This document shows positions 40,368 through 57,602 of a stretch of 64,000 bases of DNA, piece after piece; position 1 is the stretch's first letter; each line of letters starts with the position of its first letter. Source of the DNA: Phylloscopus collybita (taxonomy: Eukaryota; Chordata; Aves; Passeriformes; Phylloscopidae); NCBI GenBank assembly GCA_027886175.1, contig JAJNNQ010000008.1, forward strand, positions 3,317,501-3,381,500, read 5' to 3'. The notes beneath the pieces are model-generated. The model had not been told where the DNA came from. It was given only the letters and a program-made list of their open reading frames with translations, and did not search any database. The translations under genes were made by a program, and so were the position numbers.

Positions 40368-43300
40368 TCAGTCAGGCAGCAGCTGCTCCAGCTCCTCCTC
40401 GTTCAGGCCGTTGGTGGTGACGATGTGATCCAGCTGCTTCATGTACCGCTCCAGGTCCTGCATGAAATGGGGGATGCGCGCCTTCTCCAGGACCCCAAAT
40501 TTCTTCAGCCGATTCACATCTTCATAGGAGACCTGGCAGGAGGCACGGAGATGGGGTCAGTCCCCTCCATCCCAAACCCTGGCAGGGGAGCATCTGGTCC
40601 CCTTGCAGTCCCCTTGGGTCAGTCAAAACATCCCTGCTGCTTGTGGGGAGGCAGTAGGAGAGCTGCTGGGGGTATGGGATTTGCAAGGATTTGTGGGTTT
40701 GGTAATTTTCGGTCACTGCAAGGACAGGTGACAGCAGGACTGCTGTGGCCAGGGGCCAGAAAGGCTTAACCTGCTGGGTTAAGCCTCTTCCAGAAGGTCT
40801 CCCACAGAGGATTATGGATTGGCCTGTCCTTTCCTTGCATCCTACCCAGCACAGCCTTTCCCTGGTACACAGAGACCCATAAATGCAGGGCATAAAAGAC
40901 AAAGAGCTGAAGGGCTGCCAGGCAAGGGCTGGTTTTTGGGAAGCCATGAGATTGAGGGAGCCCATGTGAGCTTTGGGATGGGATTGTGGGATCAACCACT
41001 CCCTGCCCCACCCTCACCCTGGCTATTACCTTCCCAAGTGCAGCCAGCAGTGGGAAGTCAATGGTCTGGCGATGGCGCAGGATGCGGAGAATCCCGTCCA
41101 GGTACACCTGGTCCTTACTGAAACAGCCTGGAACAGCAGGAAAGGCCTGGGAGAGGGCTCCTGGCTTCCCACCAGGAACCCTCCACTTGCCTGAAGGTTT
41201 GCTGATCACAATAACCAGAATGAGGACACTGCCCACAAGTGTGCCAGAGCTCAGGACTGCTGAGTCCCAAGGGATGAGCACTGGGGAGACAGCCGGATGC
41301 AGCGAGAGCCACAAACCCCAGTGGGATACTTTCACCCTTCTTCATAAGTGATTTTTTAAAAGTAAACCACTGCAAACACCAAATGTGTCCACAGTAATGC
41401 TTCTTTTTCCTCTCCTTTGCCTGCTGCTTCCCCAAGAGCTTGTGCAAGTCGCTCCCATGGGATGGGAAAATGGTTCTGGGGATGGGGAGGGATGCAGGGA
41501 CTGGGTGCTGTGGCTGTGTTGAGAGGAAAGGGTTAAAAGCAAAACACTCATCTGGATGACTGTAAATTGCTCAAGTGACCTTGCACCTGGGTGTAACTCT
41601 TGATAAGCTTGTGAACAGCAGGCTGGTGACCCTCTGATCTTGTGTTCCTCTGCCCAAGTGTTGGGTGTTGCTCTGGGGATACCCTAGTTAGCCAGGTAAT
41701 ACAAATAAATTTACTCTCTGTGTTCTGGCCATGAACTTGTGCTTGTTCCGGCTGCCTATGCCAGCTCACACTCTACAGGACTGGTGATGCTTAACCTACA
41801 CGGCAGCAGAACCCACCACACTCTGCTTTTTCTTAAAAAAAAAAAAAAATTATAAAATAAATAAATAGAATTCTTCCCAAAGCTCAGTTCACAGCCCGCA
41901 GGTGATACCTGGCTGTGAGGTGTCGGTCTGGCCCCGCTTTGCCCGCACACAGTACTCCCACCGCACACCGGCGTCCTGCACGTACTGCTCCAGGTCCTGG
42001 AAGAGGGCAGAGAAGGAGAGGCGGCTGGCCCGCTCGATGGTGTAGTAGAGCAGGGCTGCTCGCCACAGGAAGGGCTGCTTGCGGAACAGGACGCTGTGCA
42101 GGCTGGCCAAGCCTTCCTCCGTGGGGTTGGCGGGCTTCAGGCTGTACTGCTTGCGGCCCTCGGAGCTGTGCCAGGGCTGGCGGGTGTTGTTGACCCCCCG
42201 GATGTAGTGGGTGCCTGGGGAGAGGGGACAGGAGTGAGTGCTCACAGCATCCCCCCGGCTCAGCCCCCACCCACGGCCACCCCAGCTGACCTATCTCGTG
42301 GCGCAGCATCCCCTCCAGCCAGTGCTGCCGGGCTCCGGCCAGGTTGATGGCCAGCGTGGGCCGGCTGTCCTCCACCATCATCACTGCTTGGGACAGGAGG
42401 TCATCGGTCAGCTGCACCACCACCTGCAGAAGAAGGAGGAGGCAACGGCCATGAGCGGGGTCTTGGCTCTCAGCAGAGGCTGAGATGGTGGCTGATGGTC
42501 AGAGAAATCCAGTGACACCACGGATGGCACCGTTTGGCGCTGCGGCACCATCACTGGGTTGTGCTGCAGCTCCCCAAAGGAATGACAGACAGCAAGAGCC
42601 ACTGGGGGTGCAGGGGATAATGAGAGGAGAGAGATGATCTCATGCAGGGATGAAGTAGCTCCTTTAATCTCTTTACAGCCAACAAAGCTGAGCAGGCACT
42701 GTGGGGGGAGCAGGCAGCTCCTCCAGCATCCTCCTCTGTCTCCAGCATCACTCTCCCCAGCTTGTTCCCATGGGCTCCCCACACTTTGGGGGCCACACAG
42801 GATGGACATCCTCTGGAGACCTGCCTGGTCCCACCTCTGCATCCCCACTGGCAATGGGATGGGACAGTAACTTTGGCCATCAAAACAACCCCACTCTGAA
42901 CACCCAACAGCACCAGCTTTGTTGTAATGGCTCTGCACCCCCCAAGAAACATCTCCTGAGGGATCCAAGGCTCTGGCTCCATTTTCATGGACTCCTCCAT
43001 GGATTCTCCCATTTGAGGCTTCAAGACATGAGTAGTGAGGATGGCTCCACGCCAGTCCACCATCACAGGAGGAACTGTGTGTGCTGGCCACAATTCACAG
43101 CAGGGATGGGCATTGCATGTGTAGGACTATTCAGTATCCTCATACAGAAAAAACCCTGTATTTTGAGAGACCTGGCTACCACAGGTGCTGGAGCCAGAAG
43201 AGCTGCTCACCAGAAGTTAACGTGCCAGCCAGAAGCATTTTCTGACCACCTGACTTCAGATCTGCAGCAACTCAAAGCTGCAGCATCACCAGAAAAGGAT

Positions 43301-46300
43301 GGTCCCTGGGAGCTCTTGCATCTGAGGTTTGGCAGTGGCAAACCTCAGGATAGCAACCAAAATCCCCTATGTACCCATTAACTCTATTATCCATCTGTTA
43401 TTTCATAACTGACACTTATCAGGATGAAAACGTGTCTGTGTTACTACATGAAAATTCTTCCCTTATTAAAAAAAAGAGAGGAGACTGAATTGGTGTAAGT
43501 CAGATTTATTATTATTTATTATGAAAGCCGAAAGTGCAGCCTAACAGAGTCCATCACTGAGCAAACAAACAGCACAAAATACTTACAGTGCAGCTGCTTA
43601 CCTGGGTCAAAATATACCAGTGTGAAAAGGAATCCCTCCAAAGCTGAGACTTGTCAATTCACCTCTGACTCCTTGTGCAGAACCAGCCATCCAGGAGCAA
43701 TGGAAAGGGACTCTGGGCAGAGCCAGAGACCACAGCTTCTTATGCTGCCCACAGCAGCCCTTCTCTCCTGCTGCAAAAACCCATCCTGCTGAGCAGCACC
43801 ACTTGCCTTGTTTTGGGACCCTCCAGCTTTGCAGACACAACCAGGGCTGCAACTCCAGCCAAAGAGCAGCAGCATCAGCTCTCCAGGTCTGTGACCTCTC
43901 TCATTCTGAGCAGCATGCCCAGGGCATCCTTGTGGTCCATGGTTTTGCTCAGCTTTTGTGAATGCACTGATGGAGAAAGAGCTCATCCCAAGGAAACAAG
44001 GTGGTGGTCCTCGGTGGCACCAGACTGTGGGTTCCTGTCTGTCCCCAACATCCTGGCACTGCTCAGGACCTCCAACACTGAGCAAGCAGCTCAGAGGTAG
44101 AGGGATGCCACTGATGGGATCCCAAGAGACACCAGCTAGCACAGTTTAGGCTGACAACACTCCACAACCCCAAGGATTGCCATGCAGCACTTACCTGTGG
44201 GGCCAGGTGTTTCTCTGCTGCAAGCTGTGAGCCCACTGAAACCCATATGGAAACCTCTGGCAGCATCATGTCTGTCCTAAGCCAGAAGAAAAGCAGAAGA
44301 GCTTCAGGATCTGCAGCTTGGACCCCAACAAAGCAGCTTTTGAGGGCACAAACTTAATTACAGCATGAACACTTACCCAGGAGCGCGCTGCCTGCGGTGC
44401 TGGAAAGCGGGATCCTGCCTTTGCCGATGGGTGCTGGGGACAAAGGGCAGCTGCAGAGGCTGCCACCAGCCTGGCCACGCTGCCTGCCAGCACTGCCCCT
44501 GGGCAGGGACACACCAGCTGCTCGTGCTCTGGGCTAACACTACCCCCACACGAGTTTCTTCTCTTTTAAGCAAGCCATCGTGATTAGTATGTGTCAGGGA
44601 AGCAAAGGGCACAGCAGAGCAGACAGGTGGTGAAAGTCAGGAACCAGAGATACAGGTGCAGGGAGGGAGATACACGCCTGAAACTGCCCAGTTCCCCCAC
44701 AGTGTGTGAGATTATCAGTGATGCAGAAGTTTCAACAAGTTTTGGTCTTGCACAGGGAGCAAGCTCTGCCAACATCGCTGCATCGAGAGCAGGTGAAACC
44801 CTTCTCTCCTCCCTACCCCAGACACACATCCAGCAAAATTTCCATTGGATAGAAAGGAACAAACCAATGCTTTCATTGTTTTAAAAGCACTTATCAAAAG
44901 CCCAAGATAAAACAGCCACACCGATGTGCAAACAGTGACTGAACCCTGCATTGCCTTGAATCACAGAATGTCCTGAGCTGGAAGGGACCCACAAGGTTCA
45001 TTGAGTCCAACACGTAATAGCTCTGAGCACAGGGACGATTACATAGGGTTGGAAGGAAGCCAGGTGTACACCAATATGTAAGAAAATCAATGGCTTTCTG
45101 CCCAGCCAGGGCTCAACTAATGGAGAAGAGAGTAGCTGAATTTAATCAATTAACAAACCCAAGAGTTAGAGACCAACTAGCAAGTTATAAGTAAGTGCAG
45201 GTCTGTAAGACTGGCAGCTGCTTGGCTGGGTATTGGGACTGCTTCTGGGCACTCAAAGGCAGATGAGTGATAGGGAAACATCTGCAGAAATCTGTCCCAA
45301 GCAAAGGCTAAGGAGGACCAAGGTGCCAAATCCACCCAGGTGTCCCAGGAACACCCTCAGGAGGCATCAGGGCAAACCAAGGGTGTCTGAGGAGGAAAGG
45401 AATATCCTTGGGCAGGAGGGATCTCAGGGGACCACTTATTCCTGCTTTTGCCTGCATGGAATGCACTGGGTACCACTGGGCAAAGTGATGCTTTGGAGAA
45501 ATGCTCACCAATAACCCTCTTTGGAGACAGAAGTGAAAAATCAGAAATAGGAAATAGTCTGGCTGAGAAGCAGTGGTGAGGAAGCCCCCACACCAGCCAG
45601 CACTGCACAGTCCCTGCCCTGCAGCCAGCAGCCCCAGGGAGCCCTGCAAGCCAACCCACGCAAAGCCAGGTCCCAAAACCCTTCTCAGACCTTGAACCCA
45701 CAACGGTGGAAGTGTTCTGCCCACACCTTGCTGGCAGAAGGGGGAAAAAAAGCTCTTTAATGGCAGCTGTGGGATGCCCCATCCTGGATGCTGCAGGGAG
45801 TGCAGAGAAACCAGGTTAGGAGATGTTGAACTTCTCCCCTGGCTCCATCCCACGTGGCTACTGTTGTATCTTAACCACGTATTTCCCAGCCTTAAAACCC
45901 AAGCCTGGGGTTTCAGAGCACCATAACCTGCAAGTTCTGCAGGACACAGGAAATCTCTTCTCCTGGCTTTGCTTTTAGACATGTGGGTTAAGGCAGCTGT
46001 CTAAGTCTGCCCTCCCACTGCCAACAGCAAGAGATGACTTCCCAACAGTAACTGATGCCTCATGCACACAGCAAAAGGCTCCTGGCATGGCCATGCAGAC
46101 AAGCAGCAGCTGCTCCCTCTCTCTCAAGCACAGAAGGGAGATACACATGGAAAACATCACAGGAAGTTTATGGGCAACCAGCACCCATGTCCTAAAGCTG
46201 GGGTATGGTGAAGCTGGAGGTGAAAGGACACCATTGCTCAGAGCAGGAAAGTTTCCTCTGTATAATCAAGGTATTTCTTAATCTGAGTCCTTTTTTTCCT

Positions 46301-49300
46301 CAGAAAATAAATATTTTGCTGTGTTTTATAAGCGACAAAGCAGGGGGGCACAGATTACCTCTCCCACACAGCCTTCCTTCTGCATGTACTTTCGGATCAC
46401 GGACCAGATCTGGCACTTGCTCAGCAGCCTCCCGCCCGTGGCCACCTCGAAGCTCTCGTAGGTGCCGTACTTCTCCAGGACAGTACGGATGATCCTGATG
46501 GCCTGTGGCACACAGAACGTACAGACATGAGCACAAACACCTCCCCTCACCAACACAGCCTAAAATCCCACACGCAACAAACCCAGTGAAGGCAACCCTC
46601 GGTTAATGCCTCGAAAACAGGATGTGGTTTTGCATGATCTAAAAAAGCCAAGGGGACTGAGCTGGCTGGAGGTGGCCACCAGGACAGATGGACACTGCAC
46701 ACAATCAGCATCACCCACAGCATATTCCTTATGCTTTCTGTCAGCCTTGCAGGCATCTCTTGCAGAAATGGGGCAAAGCAGAAGTGAAACTGCATTGTCA
46801 CAGCGTGGTTAAATCCATTATTATTTTCAATCTTTTCTGTTTTCAGTTCTCCCTGTAAAACCTGGTGCTTGCACAAAGATCTCCAGCTTCTGAGCTTGCT
46901 TTTTACTCCCAGAGTTTCTTACTCCAGCGCTGAATTCCAAGCCCAGCGGTGAGGCTGTGAAGCAGCACCACCCTCTGCAGTGGTGCTGCTTCAAACAGGG
47001 TCTCAGCACCACCAGCCTGCTGCACACTCAGCAGCCTTCTAACAGAAGCACCACGTGCTCCATTATTCACATTAACATTTATGGAGCATCCATAAAATAT
47101 GAGCATTTATTAGCACATTTCCTCCCCAAAAAGTGTGCTTCCATTGCAGACATTTTCAAGCAATTACTTTCTCCAGTCATTGGAATCTATATTAATATGA
47201 TATATTATATTAATATTATATCAGTATGTACTCCAAAGCAGATGACTTTCAACTGATTCTGGAGTTTTCCCAGCAGTTTTATTGCATCTGCAAAACTTGG
47301 CTGTGCTGCTGCCAAGCTTCCCAATTGCTTGGGACCAATTGCTGCCCCTCCCTGGTCCCTAAGGTTACCCAGGATCAGTAGATGGATGCTCACCACCAGC
47401 ACTGGTGCTCAAACCATCCAACACTCCATAAGACAAGAGAAAATGGCTCAAGTTGTGCCAGGGGGGGTTTAGGTCTGATATTAGAAAAAATTTCTTCATG
47501 GAAAGGGTTGTGAAGCATTGTAACAGCCAGCCCAGGGCAGTGGTGGAGTCACCATCCCTGGAGGTATTTAAAAGATGTAGATGTGGCACTTGGGGACGTG
47601 GTTTAATGGTGGGATTGGCAGTGCTTAAGTAACAGCTGGACTTGATCTTAAGGGTCTTATCCCACCTAAAATATTCTGTGATCCTAGGAGGGGTTTTAGG
47701 TCTGCATCTGGTGAGGAACCTCCTCCATCCCTGCAGAAGATCCTGATTTTCATTCCCTGGGCAGTTTTCACAGCTGGTTTTTATTCTCAAGTCACTTACT
47801 GTGTCTTTCCAGGAGAAGCTGTGCACAGTTTTTCTGCTGTCAGTTTTGTTTTCTGGGGGATTGGGGTTTTTGGGTGTTTTTTTTTTTTTTTGCTTTGTTT
47901 GCTGAACAATCAGGCTCATTTTTACAGCACTGCAAGGTACCTTCAGCTGACCACAGCAGAAAAAGGACCTTTCATCCTCCCACCTCTGCTCAGCCACTTG
48001 CTCTCTCTCCTCCCAGGGGACCCAAATCACCGAGCCAAGAGAAACCCAGCACAGCTGGTGCCCAGGAGTAAGACAACCAGACAGCTCCCCCTGGACCTTC
48101 AGAGCACATTCTGGAGAGTAAAATTCCTCAGATTCCATGTTTAATGTTGTGAACATCCCCAGATCCTGCACCCACCATATGCAGTGGGGTAACAAATCCT
48201 CCAGCTCTGTGTTGGTGCCACTCAAATTCACGTGGCAAACCAGGGATGTGATTGCCAGCTTGATGAGCCTCCACAGGGCTGGAAGAATCCTCCTGGCTTA
48301 TTTAAGTTTTCTATTAAGAAAATAAAATAACCCCCCAAGCACAGCTGGAAGCAGGGAGCTGGTGTTGGTTTGTCTGCTCGTGTCCAAGGATGCTGACTGA
48401 GCAAAATGTCTTATTTATTTAATCTCCATGATTAATGAAGGTCTTTGAAAACAAAAACAGTTTATTAGGAGTTAGCTGCCAATGAAAAATGCTTCCCAAA
48501 ATAAAAGAGACTGGAAGGAGGTTACTACAGGGTAAGAGCAGAAGAACAGTGCCGTGAATGCTGTCCCATCCCAGCGTCACCGGAAAACCTGGAGAAACAC
48601 TGGCAGAAACACTCAACACTTAATATCTCTTGCAAAAGCATCCAGGATCCACAGCGGTTACAAATCTTAATTTCATTCATTCAAAGCACTGCCCAGAGAA
48701 AAATAATCTCAATTATTCATCTTTTACTCTGCTGCAAGCCAACTGCACTGAAGGAAAACGCACGGGGGGTGAAAGAGCTCTGAGCAACTCATTTTGCTGC
48801 ACGACTCAGGGAATAAAATCCAGGAGGGAAATGCCAAAAGCTGGCGAGGTCTTTGCAGGCGTCAGAGAGTCTCCCCTGCAAGAGCCTCGCTGGCACCAGT
48901 TTATCTGGGGCAGAGGTACAGCACACACTGGGAATGACAAACTGCTTAAAAGGCTGCTCACAGAAAGGGCCTGGATCATCTGGACAATAATCCAGGCAGA
49001 GACACGGGCAGTGATGTGGGAATACCTAAGCATTCAAAAAATAATAAATAAATCAGTGAAGAAGTTCTTATTTGAACAAGTCACTCCCCAGTGAGAGGTG
49101 CAGAGAAGCACCTCTGGTGTGCCAAGCTGAATTTGGGATAAGAGGGGTTTTTATCTGCCCACTTGTTTGCAGAAAGGATGCTCTTCCTAGAGGCAGGATG
49201 CCCACTCCCAGGTGCAAACTGCTTTTGGGACATGGCCAGGCTCCCAGCTCCAAGCACAAGGCGAAGGGACAGAGCAGCTCTACTCCAGCATCCACAAAAG

Positions 49301-50887
49301 GCTTGTTTGTGGGCAGAGCACCCTCAAAGCACACTCCTACCTCTTCTCTCCTGGTGAATGACCAGGAGCTGTTTTCTCAGTGCCATTCCCCTTGGCAGAG
49401 AGCAACTCAGAAATGTTTCAGTAGTGTATAAGCCATGGAAACAGTTAAGCCAAATACAGACTCCTTAAGTGGAGTCTACACCAATTAATATCATTACTGA
49501 CCATGTTTGCTGATGCCTTAAGGATGCTGCCACCCTGGACAACCTTTAGGCCTTCCAGAAAACAGGCTGGACTTAACACAAGGTAATTCAGGCTAAGAAC
49601 CACTTCCCATGCTGTCACCCATGTGCTCCAGCTCTCTTGCTGTTATTTCTGCAGCAACAAGTGCAAAAACACACCAGCAAGATGTCCCTGATGGAGCACA
49701 GCTCCCATTATAAGCAGGAGCCAGTTTGATCATAGAAACACAGACTGGTTTGAGTGGAAAGGGACATTTAAGACAATTTAGTTCCAATCATCCTCCATGG
49801 GCTGGGACACTTTCCACAGACCAGACTGCTCAAAGCCCCATCCAACCCAGCACCAGCATGACCCATGGCACCATGGAGCATGTACCATTCCTGCAGGTAG
49901 GTGAGGTTACTAAAACCTGAGGTTTAAGGAATCGCAGGGTGAGTGTACTGAAGGCAGGATACAAAATGTCCTAAGGGGAGAGGGATCAGGCAGCAGCTGG
50001 GAAGGAAAGAAGGCAAGGTTTCACATGGACAAGGGGGAATGATCCTAAGTTGACTGAGGGTGGTTTTAAGGTGGATTTTAGGAATAAATTCTTCCCTGTG
50101 AAGGTGATGAGGCACTGGCACAGGTTGCCCCAGAGAAGCTGTGGCTGGAAATGTTCAAGGCCAGGTTGGATGGGACTTGGAGCAACCGATCTAGTGGAAG
50201 ATGTCACTGTCCATGGCAGGGCGTGTGGGGTAATTAGGCGAGCTTTAAAATCCCTTCTAACCCAAGCCATTCCAGAATTCTATCACCATGCACCATCTCC
50301 TGGCCAGCCCCACCACGGAGCAGCCCCACCAGGACGCACCCCACACCCTCGCACCAGCCCAGGGGCGAGCTGGGGTCCCTCCTTCCTCCTTCTCCTCCTC
50401 CCAGGCCGAGCATCCCTCCGCAGCCCCGCCTCACCTGAGCCACGAAGCGGTCGGAGGCGGCCCCGTACTTGTCCAGGACGGCGGCGGGCACCGGCTCCGC
50501 GTACTCGAACTGCGGGTCGTAGGCGAAGCTGGCGCGGAAGAACCGCTCCCGCTCCGCCTCCACGTTCCGCGGCCGCAGCGCCACGAGCAGGCAGGGGCTG
50601 CGCCGCCCGCCGCCCTCCTCCCCGCGGCCCCGCGCGATGTGCGGCAGCGAGGCGGCGGCCCGCAGCCCCCCGCGCCCCGCCGCGCCCTCGCTCCGCCGCG
50701 TCCCGGGCCCGGTTTCGGAGAGGCGGCGGGTTCCCCGCGAGCAGCGCGGCGCGGGGGGCGGCGGCGGGGAGGGGCAGGGGCAGAGCGGCGCGCCATGGCC
50801 CGGCCCGCCGGCCGCCCCCGAGCCCATCGCCCCCGAGCCCATCGGCCCCGAGCCCGCCGCCCCCGAGCCCATCGCCCCCGAGCCCAT
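40368..50887 (-). CDS. MATCAP1: Microtubule-associated tyrosine carboxypeptidase 1 (KIAA0895L)
   Basis: Metallopeptidase that removes the C-terminal tyrosine of alpha-tubulin on microtubules. Six coding exons: 50887-50435, 46502-46359, 42423-42291, 42214-41909, 41127-41030, 40532-40368, giving 432 residues from the most upstream plausible ATG (human about 471). The zinc site HEIGTH (residues 241-246, HExxxH) sits in [20 protein letters not shown] and is split by a 76-base intron. Other matches include [54 protein letters not shown] and [20 protein letters not shown]. The N-terminal start is uncertain: four in-frame ATGs (50887, 50872, 50842, 50827) lie in a Met-Gly-Ser-Gly repeat, and the frame stays open upstream. 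Those at 50872 and 50827 have the better Kozak context (G at -3). The paralogue MATCAP2 is less likely, given EXOC3L1/E2F4 linkage and KIAA0895L-type sequence. Confidence 0.92.
42424..46358 (-). other. MATCAP1 intron 2
   Basis: A 3.9 kb intron. It contains a short CR1 relic near 44957-45050 and an AT-rich patch at 43465-43530. Nothing else recognised. Confidence 0.65.
44957..45050 (-). mobile_element. CR1 LINE terminal relic
   Basis: GAATCACAGAATGTCCTGAG followed by CTGGAAGGGACCCACAAGG and a GAGTCCAAC motif: the reverse-oriented CR1 3' end. Short and diverged. Confidence 0.7.
47430..47700 (+). mobile_element. CR1 LINE 3' fragment
   Basis: Plus-orientation tail: GAAAATGGCTCAAGTTGTGC, AAATTTCTTCATGGAAAGGG, CAGGGCAGTGGTGGAGTCAC, GGACGTGGTTTAATGGTGGG and the end AATATTCTGTGATCCTAGG. 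Lies antisense to MATCAP1 in its first intron. Confidence 0.88.
49725..49870 (-). mobile_element. CR1 LINE 3' fragment
   Basis: Reverse-oriented tail of the subfamily with GTTTGAGTGGAAAGGGACA, CATGGGCTGGGACACTTTCC and CTCAAAGCCCCATCCAACCC. Confidence 0.8.
50030..50285 (+). mobile_element. CR1 LINE 3' fragment
   Basis: Plus-orientation tail: TAGGAATAAATTCTTCCCTG, GTGATGAGGCACTGGCACAG, GTTCAAGGCCAGGTTGGATG, ending near CATTCCAGAATTCTATCACC. It sits opposite in orientation to the copy at 49725-49870 and ends about 150 bases from MATCAP1 exon 1. Confidence 0.88.
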
Positions 50888-50900
50888 CGGCCCCGAGCCC
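50821..50900 (-). repeat. Met-Gly-Ser-Gly coding repeat at MATCAP1 start
   Basis: A 45-base unit, itself built of 15-base blocks, is repeated about 1.8 times. On the minus strand it codes [15 protein letters not shown] in tandem and places four ATGs in frame at 50887, 50872, 50842 and 50827. Confidence 0.75.
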
Positions 50901-50969
50901 GCGGCCTCCAGCGCGGCAGCACCGGCGCTGCGCCGGCTCCGCGCCCGCCCCGCCCCGCCACCCCGAGCA

Positions 50970-51080
50970 CGCGCCGCCGCCCGCCAATCGGCGCCGCGCC
51001 CGCCGCGCCGCGACCAATGGGAGGCGAGCACTGACGGGGAGCCCCGCCCCGCCCCGCCCCGCCCCGCCCCGCCCCGCGGC
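50970..51080 (-). promoter_or_regulatory. MATCAP1 CpG-type promoter with CCAAT and GC boxes
   Basis: Two CCAAT pentamers on the plus strand (50985-50990 region and 51013-51018 region) flank very CpG-rich sequence. They are followed by about seven tandem CCCCG pentamers (51043-51078), which form overlapping Sp1-type GC boxes. TATA-less. The placement upstream of the MATCAP1 first exon supports a promoter; the exact start site is unknown. Confidence 0.55.
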
Positions 51081-51159
51081 GGCAGCGCCGGGCCCGGCCC
51101 CGAGCGCTTCGCTCCGCGAAGCGGGCAGAGAGCGGCAGCAGCACCAGCTTCGGTAGCAG

Positions 51160-51600
51160 CCCCAGCCCCGTCAGTATCGCCAGGCCTGGAGACACAGCCG
51201 GTGCCGGTTGTACAGCTTGTCCCGGCTGCATTGCTGCCTCGGTTGCGTGGCCAGCCCCAGCTGTGTCGCCACATTTGTTTTGCCGCTGCTGGCTGCATCG
51301 CCAGTCGCAAGCTGCATCGCCAGCCTGTTTGCATCTCCAGCCTTGGCTGCGTCGCCACCCCGAACTGTGTCACCAACCCCAACTGCATCGCCATCCCCCA
51401 GTTGCGTCACCAGTCCCAGTTGCATTTCCAAGGCCACTTATATTTCCATCCCAGTTGCTCTGCCAGCACCAGTTGCATTATGCTTCAGTAGCACCACCAG
51501 CCCTGGTTATGTCACCCACCCCAACCATATTGTCACCTGCATCATGTTGCTAGCCCTGGTTGCATCACCAACCCCAGCTGCATCACTGGCCTTGTGGTTT
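51160..51600. repeat. Degenerate minisatellite, roughly 18-bp period
   Basis: Many diverged copies of a unit like TGCATCGCCAACCCCAGT are spaced at about 18 bases or multiples. It is visible as recurring Cys-Ile-Ala-Ser-Pro-Ser-like triplets when translated, but no gene is recognised. It lies just upstream of the MATCAP1 CpG island and past the LCAT 3' end. Confidence 0.7.
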
Positions 51601-51715
51601 TCCAAAAGCCCCATCTCCTGGAGTGCCTGCAGGCAGCCTCATTTTTTGGTTATGGCTGGCTTCACCACCCAGCTCTGACAGACAAGGAAGGCTCAGTGTG
51701 CAGAAGCAAAGTGTG

Positions 51716-51721
51716 TTTATT
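51716..51721 (-). terminator. Candidate poly(A) signal of LCAT
   Basis: AATAAA on the minus strand, 500 bases after the LCAT stop codon. The sequence between (51722-52220) has no other gene and is probably the LCAT 3' UTR. Confidence 0.5.
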
Positions 51722-52220
51722 ATATTGTAAATCTGCTGATTTCAAGTTGGTCTTGCCCAAGGGAGCCTAGCTCTCTGCTCTGTAAGCCATGCCTACTGTG
51801 CCACCCCTATGCTACCTCTGTGACCACCTGGTAAGCCAGAGCCTGCTCTTGTTACGTGTGTTGCTCTGTCCCAAGTGAGCAGAAGCTACAGCACCACAGG
51901 TCCACAGCCTCTAAAGTGCCTAAAAATGGCCTGCTAGCGATGAGGGCTTGTGTGTATGCTGGAATTCACGAGTGTGATGTTAATGAGCTGGCAGCACGGT
52001 TAATTACCCACCCCCTAGCGGGAAGTGACAAGCCTCTGAAGTAAAATGAATCACCATTCCCAAAAGAAGAACCAATCAGTGTGGAAGTGGGTGCCAGCCC
52101 ATCCACCCGATCTGTTGATCTTGCTCACTTTCCTTCCAAACTCAGCTCCAAGTCCTTTGCTCCCCTGCATGGTAGCCTATGGTGCCTACCATGATGGAGG
52201 GAAGCCGGCCCTCCATCCTT

Positions 52221-57549
<5,329 letters not shown>

Positions 57550-57594
57550 GGCAGGCTCGGCCGGGATCCTCCGGGCGGCTCCGAGCCAAACAGC

Positions 57595-57602
57595 CTTTTA
57601 TA
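57595..57602 (-). promoter_or_regulatory. TATA box of LCAT
   Basis: TATAAAAG on the minus strand, about 46-53 bases before the LCAT start codon. This implies a 5' UTR of about 20 bases, consistent with the very short LCAT 5' UTR known in mammals. Confidence 0.65.

Larger units (their letters stand above)
46503..50434 (-). other. MATCAP1 intron 1
   Basis: A 3.9 kb intron that carries three CR1 fragments (listed separately) and an AT-rich stretch at 47170-47225. No nested gene seen. Confidence 0.65.

Noticed and set aside
50234..51394. A 386-codon minus-strand frame extending far upstream of MATCAP1 exon 1
   Set aside because: The part above 50900 runs through the CpG promoter and the degenerate repeat and resembles nothing in the family. 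Only 50887-50435 is accepted as coding.
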